Origin: VXRN01 sp963664365
GTDB lineage: Bacteria > Chloroflexota > Dehalococcoidia > Lucifugimonadales > UBA1123
NCBI GenBank assembly: GCA_963664365.1
Contig: OY761144.1
Location: 1-64,000 of the forward strand
Direction of reading: 5' to 3'
Length of the DNA: 64,000 nucleotides
The position numbers and the translations under genes are program-made. Each line of letters opens with the position of its first letter. The first letter of the stretch is position 1. Shown one piece after another: positions 51,391 through 59,525 of the stretch. The notes beneath the pieces were generated by a model. That model did no database searches. It had not been told where the DNA came from and was given only the letters and a program-made list of their open reading frames with translations.

Positions 51391-54300
51391 GGCGGGAACG
51401 GTCCTGGGTCATGCACACGTCCGATTTCGTCCACGCGGATTTTGCGGAAGCGCTGTTTCTGGAGTTGGTTGGCGGAGTAGCTCTGCTCCCGTATCGTCTT
51501 TTTCTCTATCCGCTTGGGGACGTTTGCCTCGTTGTGGTCATCCATGAAGACTATTACACCGGTGCGCTTATTGGATATTTTCCGAACTCGCGCGATGCGG
51601 CGGTCTGCTCCCTCGCCAAATGCTCCCATGTCGTCTATCTGAAGCCTCATGAGTCGCTTTGCGTTAGGGTCCCGCTTTCCCTTGTGCTGCCCCCTGGTAG
51701 TTACGGGCCTGAACTTCTCAATGTCGAAGTCGGGCTGGTTGGCATCAAATGTGGGTACCACTACCATCTTCCAACTGCCGTCGCTCATCTGCCATACCTC
51801 GGCGAATTCGTTGCCGCCCGGTAGGTATCCTTTCCGGTGTACCTTTCCAACGCTGTCGGTGAACTCGATGGGTATGACGCGCCGTTGATCGATTACTCGG
51901 ACGCGGCGCACTTTCATCTTGGTTGCAGCCTGTGAAGCGAACTCGGCGGATTTGCCGCCGACTTCATCCCACAGTTCGAGTAGCGCCGCCCGCAACGTGA
52001 GGTCGCGAACCCCTTTGATTGGCTTGTCTGGATCAATGGGCTCTAGGTCAGATCTCTTGAGCTTGTCCAGATCTTTGCGCACCACCACCTCGGAAATGCC
52101 GTTTTCCACATGATTCACCAGCCCATACGCCGTCTCGTTGTGGAGTTGGCCGGTGGTCTTGCCTTCGACGCCGCGGGTTCCGCGGTCGGGTTTGTGGGAG
52201 ACGACCAGCTTGTCTAGGAACGGTTTCAGGTCATCCCGGTCGAATCCATCCCAGGGCTTAGGAGTCAGACTTGCGAGGTTTTCGGCGGCATCCTCCCAGT
52301 GTGAGCCGGCGGCGCGGGCGAACTGTTGTAACAGCCCCTGTGTGGTGTTGGCCACGATGAAGGCGTCTATGGCGTGGTGACGGTGGTCGTCGCGTTGCTT
52401 GCGCTCGGTCTGTTCTTCGCCGGACTCGCTCAGCATCCCGTTCAGGCCCCAGCCGCGCCTGAGGAGGGCGGTCATCTTGCCGGGGATGGCGCGCACCCGC
52501 TGTTTGCGCTCGCCCTTTTCGTCGTAGAGGTGGGCGAGATACGTCCGCGCGGTGCGGGACAGGTACTGCGTTTCGGTAAGCTGGCGGTCCAGGAAGGCGC
52601 TATCTTCCTCGAAACGATCCATGGCGTCGGGCTGGAAGCGCCAGTGCTTGTTGGCTGGGAAGTCGGAGACGTTGGAGAGTATTTCGCCGTAGTCATATCC
52701 GGGCGGGTTATGTCCGAACGCCTCGTGCGGCGACCTGTCGCCCTTTGCGCGGTTGGCAGACGCCATGCAGACGACCATGTTGCTCATGGAGTTGTCCAGA
52801 GTACGTGAGAACGGGAGGATGTGGTCGATCTCGGTCTGAGCGGTAATGACCATCTCGCAAGAGAGTTGCCTCCCCGTATATGGACAGATGCGGTTCTGTG
52901 GAGCTCCCTGCTCCTCCCATAAGCGTAGCTTTCTGAGCGTGTCCGCGCTGACAGGCTCTTCAGCCCCTTCCAGCATTTCGACGAAACGCTCGTTGCGTTC
53001 CCTACCCTCCTTTTGCCGATTCCGGTAGTTCTGCTTCTGCTCTCTATTCATCTTCAGGTCGCGGGCAAGCTCGACGACTATCTCATCGGGCTTGCCGTGA
53101 ACGTCGATTAAGCTGTTGACCACGCGCCTTAGCTGACCGAGGCCGATATGCACTGTGGGGTTGGCGATGCGTCCGTGGCGGGCGGGTTCACCGTCTATCT
53201 CAGGGTCTTTCTTCGGGTCTGCGCCGACGGCGTCTCGTGTGAGCGCTTCGCCGTAGTAGGGCAGGCTCTCGTGCGCTTCGGGGTTGCGAAAGTCGGAGTG
53301 GTGGGTATAGCCGGCGTCCAAGACAGCATCCGAATATCTCCGCCCTCTCTCCAAGTGCGGAAGTATCTTGTCGATGGCCTTTTCGCTCAGGTTGCCGTAT
53401 CCGCTGACAAGCGAGACGTTGGAGACGGCGGCGGCCTGTTCTTCGTTGAGTCCCCAGTCTTGGACGGCCTTCTGCCGGACGATCTCGGGATCCTCGGTGT
53501 TGAGCAGGAAATGCACTATGTCGTTGCGCTCGTCGAGAGACAGTCGCGGCCATTTGTCACCGAACATGCCGGGTTGGGCGGGTCTCTTTGCAGTGGCCTT
53601 ACTAGGAGAAGCCGCCAGCTTTGCGGCTGTCTCGTCGCCCTTGACGGCTTTGCGGCCACCGGCGGCCAGGTTGAAAGTGGCGCCGGACGGCAGGCCGAGG
53701 TCTCCGGTGGGATTGGCGGGCTTGTTGTCTTTGCCTTTGCTGAGAGTAATGTCTTTGCCGGAGCGCAGCCGCCGCATGGCGCGGTCGCGTTCCATCGTAC
53801 ACATATCGCGGTCTTCCGTACCGACCTGTATTCTGAGGTTGTTGACCTCTTGAAGCATCCGAAACTCTTGGAATACCGGCAGGGCGCGGGCCGCTCGCCG
53901 TTCGTTGTCTTCGAACAGGCACCAGCCGGGCTCCACAGCTTGCAGGTCACGCTGATAGAAGATGATGTAGTTTCGCAGCTTGTCCCACTGATCAGGGCTC
54001 AAATCCTGATACGGCTCTTGCGCGTGACGAATCTTGTCGAACTCTTTCTCGTACATTGATCGGTCAGGATAGAGTCCCATACCGGGCCGCGCTCGGACGG
54101 CTTTGCCCTTCTTGCGCCGCCGGGCTAGGTACTCGCCGAGGGTTCTCGCGCCGCTCTCGTCGATGCGGCGGGCCAACTCGCTAATGTCGGCGCGGGTCTT
54201 CTGGGCTTCGTTTTCGTCGTCGCCGGCCGCTTTTCTGTTGGACTTGAATCCGCGCCGCTGGTTGAGGTGAAATAGGGCGCGGCCAAGCTCGAAGGGTTCG

Positions 54301-54665
54301 AGTGGGTGGTCGAGCGCACGTGCCCTGAGTTCGTAAGGGTCAAAATGCTCAGCGTCGTTGGCTATGCGCTTGCGCTGGTCCTTGTCGCTTGGCATGAGGC
54401 CGTATTCGACAAGCGCGTCTATGAGGTCTTCACGTCGCTTGAGGTAGCGGTCTCTGCGCCGGCGCTGGCCGCGCGCCAATCGACGCTGTACGGCGTTGGA
54501 TGCCTCGTCCCTCGGATTGCGCCCGTCGGGGAAGATTCGGACGCCCACGTCGAGTATTCCGCATGGGTCGCCGCTCTGGTCCAGTTGGATGGCGGCCCAT
54601 CCGATGGAGTTGGTTCCCATGTCGAGGCCGAGTCGGTATTTCGGGTGGTTGGCGTTGGCGGTCAT
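51387..54665 (-). CDS. cas9: Cas9, subtype II-C
   Basis: An RNA-guided DNA endonuclease of 1,092 residues, compact as usual for II-C. RuvC catalytic residues: Asp15 in LGLDMGTNSIGWA, Glu532 in IVVELARDLK, Asp767 in HHAIDAFIVA. HNH: His615 in EIDHILPFSRTLDNSMSN. The Arg-rich bridge helix follows RuvC-I (RRLARGQRRRRDRYLKRR, about residue 63). ATG 54665 is chosen: GGAG precedes it by 8 nt and it puts RuvC-I at the family distance. A TTG 32 codons upstream (54761) adds a Pro-rich leader that overlaps the presumed tracrRNA promoter. The last stretch (about 950-1092) should read the PAM, which cannot be predicted here. Confidence 0.97.
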   Translation of the reverse strand: MTANANHPKYRLGLDMGTNSIGWAAIQLDQSGDPCGILDVGVRIFPDGRNPRDEASNAVQRRLARGQRRRRDRYLKRREDLIDALVEYGLMPSDKDQRKRIANDAEHFDPYELRARALDHPLEPFELGRALFHLNQRRGFKSNRKAAGDDENEAQKTRADISELARRIDESGARTLGEYLARRRKKGKAVRARPGMGLYPDRSMYEKEFDKIRHAQEPYQDLSPDQWDKLRNYIIFYQRDLQAVEPGWCLFEDNERRAARALPVFQEFRMLQEVNNLRIQVGTEDRDMCTMERDRAMRRLRSGKDITLSKGKDNKPANPTGDLGLPSGATFNLAAGGRKAVKGDETAAKLAASPSKATAKRPAQPGMFGDKWPRLSLDERNDIVHFLLNTEDPEIVRQKAVQDWGLNEEQAAAVSNVSLVSGYGNLSEKAIDKILPHLERGRRYSDAVLDAGYTHHSDFRNPEAHESLPYYGEALTRDAVGADPKKDPEIDGEPARHGRIANPTVHIGLGQLRRVVNSLIDVHGKPDEIVVELARDLKMNREQKQNYRNRQKEGRERNERFVEMLEGAEEPVSADTLRKLRLWEEQGAPQNRICPYTGRQLSCEMVITAQTEIDHILPFSRTLDNSMSNMVVCMASANRAKGDRSPHEAFGHNPPGYDYGEILSNVSDFPANKHWRFQPDAMDRFEEDSAFLDRQLTETQYLSRTARTYLAHLYDEKGERKQRVRAIPGKMTALLRRGWGLNGMLSESGEEQTERKQRDDHRHHAIDAFIVANTTQGLLQQFARAAGSHWEDAAENLASLTPKPWDGFDRDDLKPFLDKLVVSHKPDRGTRGVEGKTTGQLHNETAYGLVNHVENGISEVVVRKDLDKLKRSDLEPIDPDKPIKGVRDLTLRAALLELWDEVGGKSAEFASQAATKMKVRRVRVIDQRRVIPIEFTDSVGKVHRKGYLPGGNEFAEVWQMSDGSWKMVVVPTFDANQPDFDIEKFRPVTTRGQHKGKRDPNAKRLMRLQIDDMGAFGEGADRRIARVRKISNKRTGVIVFMDDHNEANVPKRIEKKTIREQSYSANQLQKQRFRKIRVDEIGRVHDPGPFPP

Positions 54666-54713
54666 GGCGTAGGCTCCGGTTGGGCTGCTCTGAGTTGGTC
54701 TCGCGGGCTTGAT

Positions 54714-54742
54714 TTGCGCGGGCGTCAGGTTAATGATAGGAT
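54714..54742 (+). promoter_or_regulatory. Candidate tracrRNA promoter
   Basis: TTGCGC at 54714-54719, 17-bp spacer, TAGGAT at 54737-54742 (4 of 6 matches each). It would start RNA near 54750, about 28 nt before the anti-repeat, and is divergent from cas9. Confidence 0.45.
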
Positions 54743-54749
54743 AGGATAA

Positions 54750-54893
54750 GCCAATGGGCAAACGTTCGACGGGAAAGTTAGCCGATGGGAGATCGGGGGG
54801 CTTAGGGCCAATGTCGCTCAGGCGATACGCCCAACCGTTAACAAGCCTTATGGCACCAGATGAGGGCGGGCTACGGTCTGCCCTCTTTCATTT
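54750..54893 (+). ncRNA. Candidate tracrRNA
   Basis: Twenty-two bases at 54778-54799 (starting TTAGCCGATGGG and ending ATCGGGGG) are a perfect anti-repeat to bases 12-33 of the CRISPR repeat, on the strand expected for pairing with crRNA. After it come a 4-bp hairpin (54814-54825, TCGC/GCGA), a small hairpin (54845-54854, GCC/GGC) and a terminator stem GAGGGC (54862-54867) with GCCCTC (54880-54885), then TTTCATTT. The 3' part of a full anti-repeat, which should pair with the repeat's first 11 bases, is not adjacent; CAACCG occurs only at 54832-54837. The 5' end is a guess. Confidence 0.75.
54862..54893 (+). terminator. Terminator of the candidate tracrRNA
   Basis: Six-base stem GAGGGC/GCCCTC with weak extra pairs, then TTTCATTT. 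It marks the 3' end of the tracrRNA candidate. Confidence 0.6.
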
Positions 54894-54945
54894 GGGTCTC
54901 GTGGGGCGAGGGGTGTATCTGAAGTGGAGGTTGGTGGGCGTCTGG

Positions 54946-55377
54946 CTACCGCGCTGACGTGTCTGCATCGCGCAGGAGGGCGTTGAACCCGGCCTGCTGG
55001 AAGTCGCGGTCGAAGGTCAGCGCATCTGTTATGCCGCGTTGTTCCATGAGTAGAAAGCTGGCGCAGTCGGTGACGCTCCATCTCTGATCAAGCCGGGAAG
55101 CGTATCTCTCGACAGCTTGCGTGAATTGAGAACTGGTCTGTGGGACGACTTCTACGGAGCTATCATCGTAAAAGTTCATTACCATGCGAGACGCGATTCG
55201 GCGATTGCGTTGGCCGCTCTTGCTCATGGCATTCAGGAATTCCGCCAGGACCGCTTCGGTTGTGACTATCCGGTGTGGAGCCAATTCATCAGTGATCCTC
55301 AGCGCCGCATCATGCAGTTGGTCGCGTGGCATTACCAGAGCGACCCAATAGCCCGTGTCGGCAAAGACCTAGTTCAC
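54946..55377 (-). pseudogene. vapC: VapC-type PIN toxin with stop codon at position 3
   Basis: The frame starting at GTG 55377 reads V-N-stop-V-F-A-D-T-G-Y-W-V-A-L. Replacing the TAG (55369-55371) by a Tyr codon would give a textbook PIN N-terminus with its first catalytic Asp. The rest is intact: TTEAVLAEFLNAM with the Glu, SVTDCASFLLM with the second Asp pair, and ALTFDRDFQQAGF. GTG overlaps the antitoxin stop (GTGA), as in working operons. Translation from the next ATG (55332) would give 128 residues lacking the first Asp. Likely an inactivated toxin, unless the stop is read through or is a sequencing error. Confidence 0.75.
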
Positions 55378-55679
55378 GAATTAATTTCCTTTGGAGCGCC
55401 GTAGAGGTAGTGATCAATGTTCTTGGACAGGTCGGGCGGCAAGATATCGTCGTCCGATTCGGGCATTTCTTCCCTCAGTCTATCGATCAACTCGATAATC
55501 GGGTGAGTTTCAGAACCGGGTGGATGCGCCTTCGGCAGCGACGGAGTGACGGGGAGCTTGAAGTCGAGTGAGGCGCCGTTTTCGATGTGCAGAGTCACCT
55601 CCTCGCCGTCTTCGAGGTCGATGGGTTCAAGAGGCGTCAGCACTCCGTCGGTGAATCTGGCCTTCACGTTCGCAAGCAT
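55374..55679 (-). CDS. vapB: AF2212-like (DUF104) antitoxin
   Basis: A 101-residue protein whose start, MLANVKARFTDGVLTPLEPI then DLEDGEEVTLHI, is the AF2212-like/DUF104 antitoxin fold; the longer C-terminal part (about 45-101) is acidic and would wrap the PIN toxin. Its stop overlaps the toxin GTG by 4 nt. It is intact, while the toxin has an early stop. Located 0.7 kb from cas9 on the same strand. Confidence 0.85.
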   Translation of the reverse strand: MLANVKARFTDGVLTPLEPIDLEDGEEVTLHIENGASLDFKLPVTPSLPKAHPPGSETHPIIELIDRLREEMPESDDDILPPDLSKNIDHYLYGAPKEINS

Positions 55680-55729
55680 CGACGCTCCTTTCAGCGGGGA
55701 CTACGGCCTGACCGCATTGTAGCACGCTC

Positions 55730-56680
55730 TCAGCGGCGGAAGCGTCTTCGGAGTAGGTGAATGATGAGGCGGGGATTGCGGCGCCAGTTGAGGTTTGCGG
55801 AGACGAATTGGGCGACTGGGGGGCTGGCGAGCAGGAGGGGCTTGGACCAGTGTCTGAGTTGGGTAATGGTGGTGTCTCGGTTCCAGGGTTGGACGAGGGA
55901 GGTCGATTCTGTCCAGTGGATTGTCGGCAGGAGTCGGAGCGGGCCGGGGCGGTGGCGTCCGACGATGAGGGACGCGCCGGCCTCGGCGGCGACGGCGACT
56001 CCGCCGGCGATGTCCCAGAGATGGGGGTGGGAGGTGTACATGTATTGGGTCACTCCGCGGGCGAGGAGGACTAGTTCGTAGGCGATGGAGCCGGTGACTC
56101 GGTGGTCTCCGGCGCGTCCGCGCATGGGCTTGTCGAATCGGTATAGCCAGTGGAAGGAGCCTGGGAGGGTGACGAGTTGGTCGTTTTGGGGGCCGTCTAG
56201 CCGGAGGGCTTCGATGGGGGTATCGTCGGCGAAGGCTCCGCCGCCTTTGCGGGCGTGATGCACGACTCCGCCCCGGTCGTTGGGCCAGGGGGTGAATACG
56301 GCGCCGACGACGGGCTCGCCCTTATAGAGTACGCCTATGGAGCAGGCGTATGCGGGGAGTCCGTGCAGGAAGTTCTTGGTGCCGTCGAGGGGGTCGAGCA
56401 CCCAGATGAAGTCGGGAGCGGGAGAGTCGTCGTCGGTCTTGTTGTCGTCGTCTTCCTCGCCGAGGATGGCGTGGTCGGGGAAGGCGCGGGAGATCTCCCG
56501 TACCAGGAAGTCTTGAACGTCGCGGTCGGCGTTGGTGACGGGGTCGGTGCGTCGGTCGTCCTTGTATTGGATGTCGAGGTTTCCGCCGAAGTGTCGCGCG
56601 AGTATGTCTCCGGCTTCGCGGGCCAGGTCCACGGCAGCGCGCTCGATGCGGGCGAGGTCGTCCAAGTCGTCATTCATCAC
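55730..56680 (-). CDS. Inositol monophosphatase family phosphatase
   Basis: A 316-residue Mg-dependent phosphatase. Metal-binding motifs are all present: GEED (about 74-77), WVLDPLDGTKNF (about 93-104) and WDIAGGVAVAAEAGA (about 222-236). These fit IMPase, FBPase-like or PAP phosphatase activities. The last 60 residues (LNWRRNPRLIIHLLRRRFRR tail) are basic and absent from typical members. It overlaps the upstream lipoprotein stop by 11 bp, so the pair is co-translated. Substrate not resolved. Confidence 0.9.
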   Translation of the reverse strand: MMNDDLDDLARIERAAVDLAREAGDILARHFGGNLDIQYKDDRRTDPVTNADRDVQDFLVREISRAFPDHAILGEEDDDNKTDDDSPAPDFIWVLDPLDGTKNFLHGLPAYACSIGVLYKGEPVVGAVFTPWPNDRGGVVHHARKGGGAFADDTPIEALRLDGPQNDQLVTLPGSFHWLYRFDKPMRGRAGDHRVTGSIAYELVLLARGVTQYMYTSHPHLWDIAGGVAVAAEAGASLIVGRHRPGPLRLLPTIHWTESTSLVQPWNRDTTITQLRHWSKPLLLASPPVAQFVSANLNWRRNPRLIIHLLRRRFRR

Positions 56681-58160
56681 GCGTACACCATGCTTCGTAG
56701 CCCGCTTCGAGCCGGGCGCAGAAGTCTTCGAGGGCGGCCCTGTCGGGGAAGAGTTCGCGGGCGCGGGTGATGATCATCCAGTAGCAGCCGTTCTTCTGCT
56801 CGGCTACGGCGGCCATGGAGCACATCTCGATAGCCTCGTCGGCCTTCTCAGGCTCCCAGAACCTAGCCTGTACGGAGCCCTGGATGCACCAGACTTTGTG
56901 AGTCGGGTCGGCGACGGTGTCTTGGCACATGGAGAGGCCGCGCTTGGGGTCTCCGAGCGTCTCGGCGGCGACGTCGCGCCCGTAGCTCTCGAAGCAGTCG
57001 TAGGTCGCGTCGGGATGGGCGTTGGCGCACTCTTTGGCGACGCGCCGGTAGTCGTAGTCGAAGAGCATGAGCATACGGGTGCTGTGGTAGAGGTAGCATG
57101 GTCCTACGTATCGGCGGGTGAGGGCGTTGCATGGGTAGTGTGGGTCGTCGTCGGAGAGGTATTCGGTGAAGTGCCCCATCGTGCCGGACAGTCCGCCCAC
57201 GACGTTTTCCATGAATACGCCTGAGTAACATGCGCGCTGGTCTCGGTCGGAGTCGAGGCGGTCGCAGAGGTCGAGGGCGTCGTAGAGTTCATAGCTGGTC
57301 CAGGCCATGAGTCCGTGTCCGACGCCGTGGATGCACTGGAGCCTGTAGAAGAATACGCCGGCGCCGCCGCATATCGTTCGGACGTCTTCTTCCAGATTGG
57401 CGGTGCCGCGACTCTTGAACATGGCCTCGGTGGCTCCGTGGAAGGCGCCGGCCTCGCACTCGTGGCTGGAGAGGGCGAAGGCTGCCGCGCCGAAGAGTTC
57501 GTAGGTCATGCGTCCCGTCTCGTGGGCGCGCTCGTGGCAGAGTTCGCCGACGACCTGTCCGGCCTCGGCGACCAGTCGCATCGTCTCGGCGGGGCCGTAG
57601 CTTTCGAGGTACTGCCTGAGGAGAACGTCGTTGTTGAACAGGTCTCCGAGCGCTTTGGGGGTAAGGTCGGGGGCTTTCTCGAACTCAAGCTGCGACGTGT
57701 CCACTTCGAGAGAAGGCGGGCCGGGCTCGAGGACTGCTCCGCTGGCGACGACGAGGCCGCCGTGCTGGGGGTTGACGTGGTTGTGGTATCTCCAGAAGCC
57801 GGGTTTGTGGAAGGTGAATGCCCAGGACTCGCCCGATTCCAGCAGGCGGCCGGCGTCGAGTTCGGGCAGTATGTCGTGTGTCGGATGTATGTTGGAGGCG
57901 GGCCAGAAGTTGGAGTCTGAGCGGTTGACGAAGACGACCTGCTGTCCAGCGTATATCTCGAGTCTCTGCGGCTGGAATCCGTCGTCGGTGAACTCGACCA
58001 CCGGGGATTCGGGAAGCGGGGTCTCGGAGGGAGCGCCGGGGCCGGACGCTTTCGGGGTATCCGGTGATTCTCCGGTTTGGCCGGAACATCCCGCCGCGAG
58101 CGCGGCCAGGACGGTGAGCAAGAGGTATAAGACTGGGCGGCGGCGTAGTATGGTCGGCAT
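56670..58160 (-). CDS. Lipoprotein with cupredoxin-like domain and Cys-repeat domain
   Basis: A 496-residue lipoprotein (lipobox LAAGC, Cys25). Residues about 50-145 form a cupredoxin-like fold: FTDDGFQPQRLEIYAGQQVV, FVNRSDSNFWPASNIHPTH and FHKPGFWRYHNHVNPQHGG. His residues are there, but the usual copper-ligand Cys is not. Residues about 195-490 are helical with repeated C-x2-G motifs (HECEAGAFHG, QCIHGVGHGLM, ACYSGVF, PCYLYHS, DCFESYG, WCIQGS, GCYWMI), suggesting several disulfides or metal sites; I do not recognise that domain. ATG 58160 gives the best signal peptide. It forms an operon with the IMPase. Confidence 0.78.
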   Translation of the reverse strand: MPTILRRRPVLYLLLTVLAALAAGCSGQTGESPDTPKASGPGAPSETPLPESPVVEFTDDGFQPQRLEIYAGQQVVFVNRSDSNFWPASNIHPTHDILPELDAGRLLESGESWAFTFHKPGFWRYHNHVNPQHGGLVVASGAVLEPGPPSLEVDTSQLEFEKAPDLTPKALGDLFNNDVLLRQYLESYGPAETMRLVAEAGQVVGELCHERAHETGRMTYELFGAAAFALSSHECEAGAFHGATEAMFKSRGTANLEEDVRTICGGAGVFFYRLQCIHGVGHGLMAWTSYELYDALDLCDRLDSDRDQRACYSGVFMENVVGGLSGTMGHFTEYLSDDDPHYPCNALTRRYVGPCYLYHSTRMLMLFDYDYRRVAKECANAHPDATYDCFESYGRDVAAETLGDPKRGLSMCQDTVADPTHKVWCIQGSVQARFWEPEKADEAIEMCSMAAVAEQKNGCYWMIITRARELFPDRAALEDFCARLEAGYEAWCTRDE

Positions 58161-58328
58161 GGCGTTGGCGGAGATGGGCTTCGGGACGTTGCCACATTGT
58201 ATCATGGGGTATTTGATGGTTGGTGGCAGATTTCGGTGGGCAGAGGCTTTTGACACCCAACGTTCCCACACTTACAATTGAGCCGAGGCGCATGATGAGC
58301 GCCATGAACAGCAATTGGAGGAAACTCA

Positions 58329-58643
58329 ATGGCCACGCAGACGATACTGACTAGGGACGAAGTTTATGAAGCGCTGAGAGACGTTTACGACCCGGAGATC
58401 CCGGTGAACATCGTGGACCTCGGCTTGGTGTATGGCGTGGATGTCGCGGACAACAATGTCGAGGTGAAGATGACGCTGACGTTCGCGGGGTGCGGCATGG
58501 GGCCGTACATCGCGCAGCAGGCGGAGTGGCGGCTCGCGGAGATCGACAGCGTGGAGGACGTCAACGTGGAGTTGACTTTCGACCCGCCGTGGACTCCGGA
58601 CATGATCACGGACGAGGGCAAGAAGCTACTTGGGCTGGACTAG
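58329..58643 (+). CDS. MIP18/DUF59-family protein (SufT/PaaD-like)
   Basis: A 104-residue DUF59 protein: VYDPEIPVNIVDLGLVYGVD (about 19-38), LTFAGCGMGPYIAQQAE (about 53-69, with the conserved Cys) and FDPPWTPDMIT (about 88-98). These proteins assist Fe-S cluster maturation. It precedes an Mrp-type ATPase by 36 bp, a common pair. GGAGG sits ahead of the ATG. Divergent from the cupredoxin lipoprotein operon. Confidence 0.93.
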   Translation: MATQTILTRDEVYEALRDVYDPEIPVNIVDLGLVYGVDVADNNVEVKMTLTFAGCGMGPYIAQQAEWRLAEIDSVEDVNVELTFDPPWTPDMITDEGKKLLGLD

Positions 58644-58679
58644 CTTGCCAATACATCGGGGCGAGGCCGGGAGATTGGA

Positions 58680-59489
58680 ATGAATCCAAACGAGCAGGCG
58701 CAGGCCAGGGCGAAGGTCGAGGCGATGCGCCGCCAGTTCGAGCAGAAGCGGGCGATCTCCGAGACGCTGTCGAGGATCAGGTACAAGGTCGGGGTGTACA
58801 GCGGCAAGGGAGGGGTCGGCAAGACGACTGTTGCGGTGAACCTGGCGGTCACGCTGGCGAACGACGGCGCGAGCGTCGGAATCCTGGACGTGGACATCGA
58901 CTGTCCGAACGTCATTCGCGCCATGAAGGTGGCGGAGGCTCCGGTTGTGGGCGGAGACAAGAAGATGATTCCGCCGGAGCGGTTCGGGGTGAAGGTGATG
59001 TCGATGGGCTTCTTCCAGCAGAACGAGGAGGAGGCGATCATCTGGCGCGGCCCGATGATACACAACGCGATCAACCAGCTATTGCAGTCCACGGACTGGG
59101 GGGAGCTTGACTACCTGGTGATCGACCTTCCGCCGGGAACGTCGGACGCGCCGCTTACGGTGATGCAGACGCTGGACATGGACGGGTTCGTGGTGGTCAC
59201 GACACCGCAGGAACTTGCGAAGATAGACGCTATCCGCTCGGTCAACATGATCAAGAAGCTGCGGATAGAGGTGCTCGGCGTGGTGGAGAACTTCACGGGC
59301 GAGATATTCGGGTCCGGGGCGGGCGAGGACCTCGCCGGGCGCCTGGAGATACCGTTCTTGGGCCGGGTCGAGATGCGGGCGGACTACCGGGACACGTCGA
59401 GGCCGACCGCGCTCGGCAACAACGCGGTGCTGGATGAGTACCGCGCTATCGCCAAGGGGGTCGGGGCCGCGCTGGTCGCGGTGGGATAG
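58680..59489 (+). CDS. Mrp/NBP35-family P-loop ATPase
   Basis: A 269-residue ATPase: deviant Walker A GKGGVGKTT (about 43-51), ILDVDIDCPN (about 68-77), FFQQNEEEAIIWRGPM (about 104-119) and LVIDLPPGTSDAPLT (about 142-156). This is the ApbC/Mrp Fe-S carrier family. The usual CxxC pair near the C-terminus, which holds the cluster, is missing: the stretch reads VVENFTGEIFGSGAGEDLA. So it may act in a non-cluster role or need the DUF59 partner for binding. Confidence 0.92.
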   Translation: MNPNEQAQARAKVEAMRRQFEQKRAISETLSRIRYKVGVYSGKGGVGKTTVAVNLAVTLANDGASVGILDVDIDCPNVIRAMKVAEAPVVGGDKKMIPPERFGVKVMSMGFFQQNEEEAIIWRGPMIHNAINQLLQSTDWGELDYLVIDLPPGTSDAPLTVMQTLDMDGFVVVTTPQELAKIDAIRSVNMIKKLRIEVLGVVENFTGEIFGSGAGEDLAGRLEIPFLGRVEMRADYRDTSRPTALGNNAVLDEYRAIAKGVGAALVAVG

Positions 59490-59525
59490 AAGAAACGATG
59501 ACTGGAGGGTGTGTTATACCAAGGT

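Noticed and set aside
54666..54761. Extended cas9 start at TTG 54761
   Set aside because: The extra 32 residues are low-complexity, overlap the divergent tracrRNA promoter, and ATG 54665 has a ribosome site and the right distance to RuvC-I.
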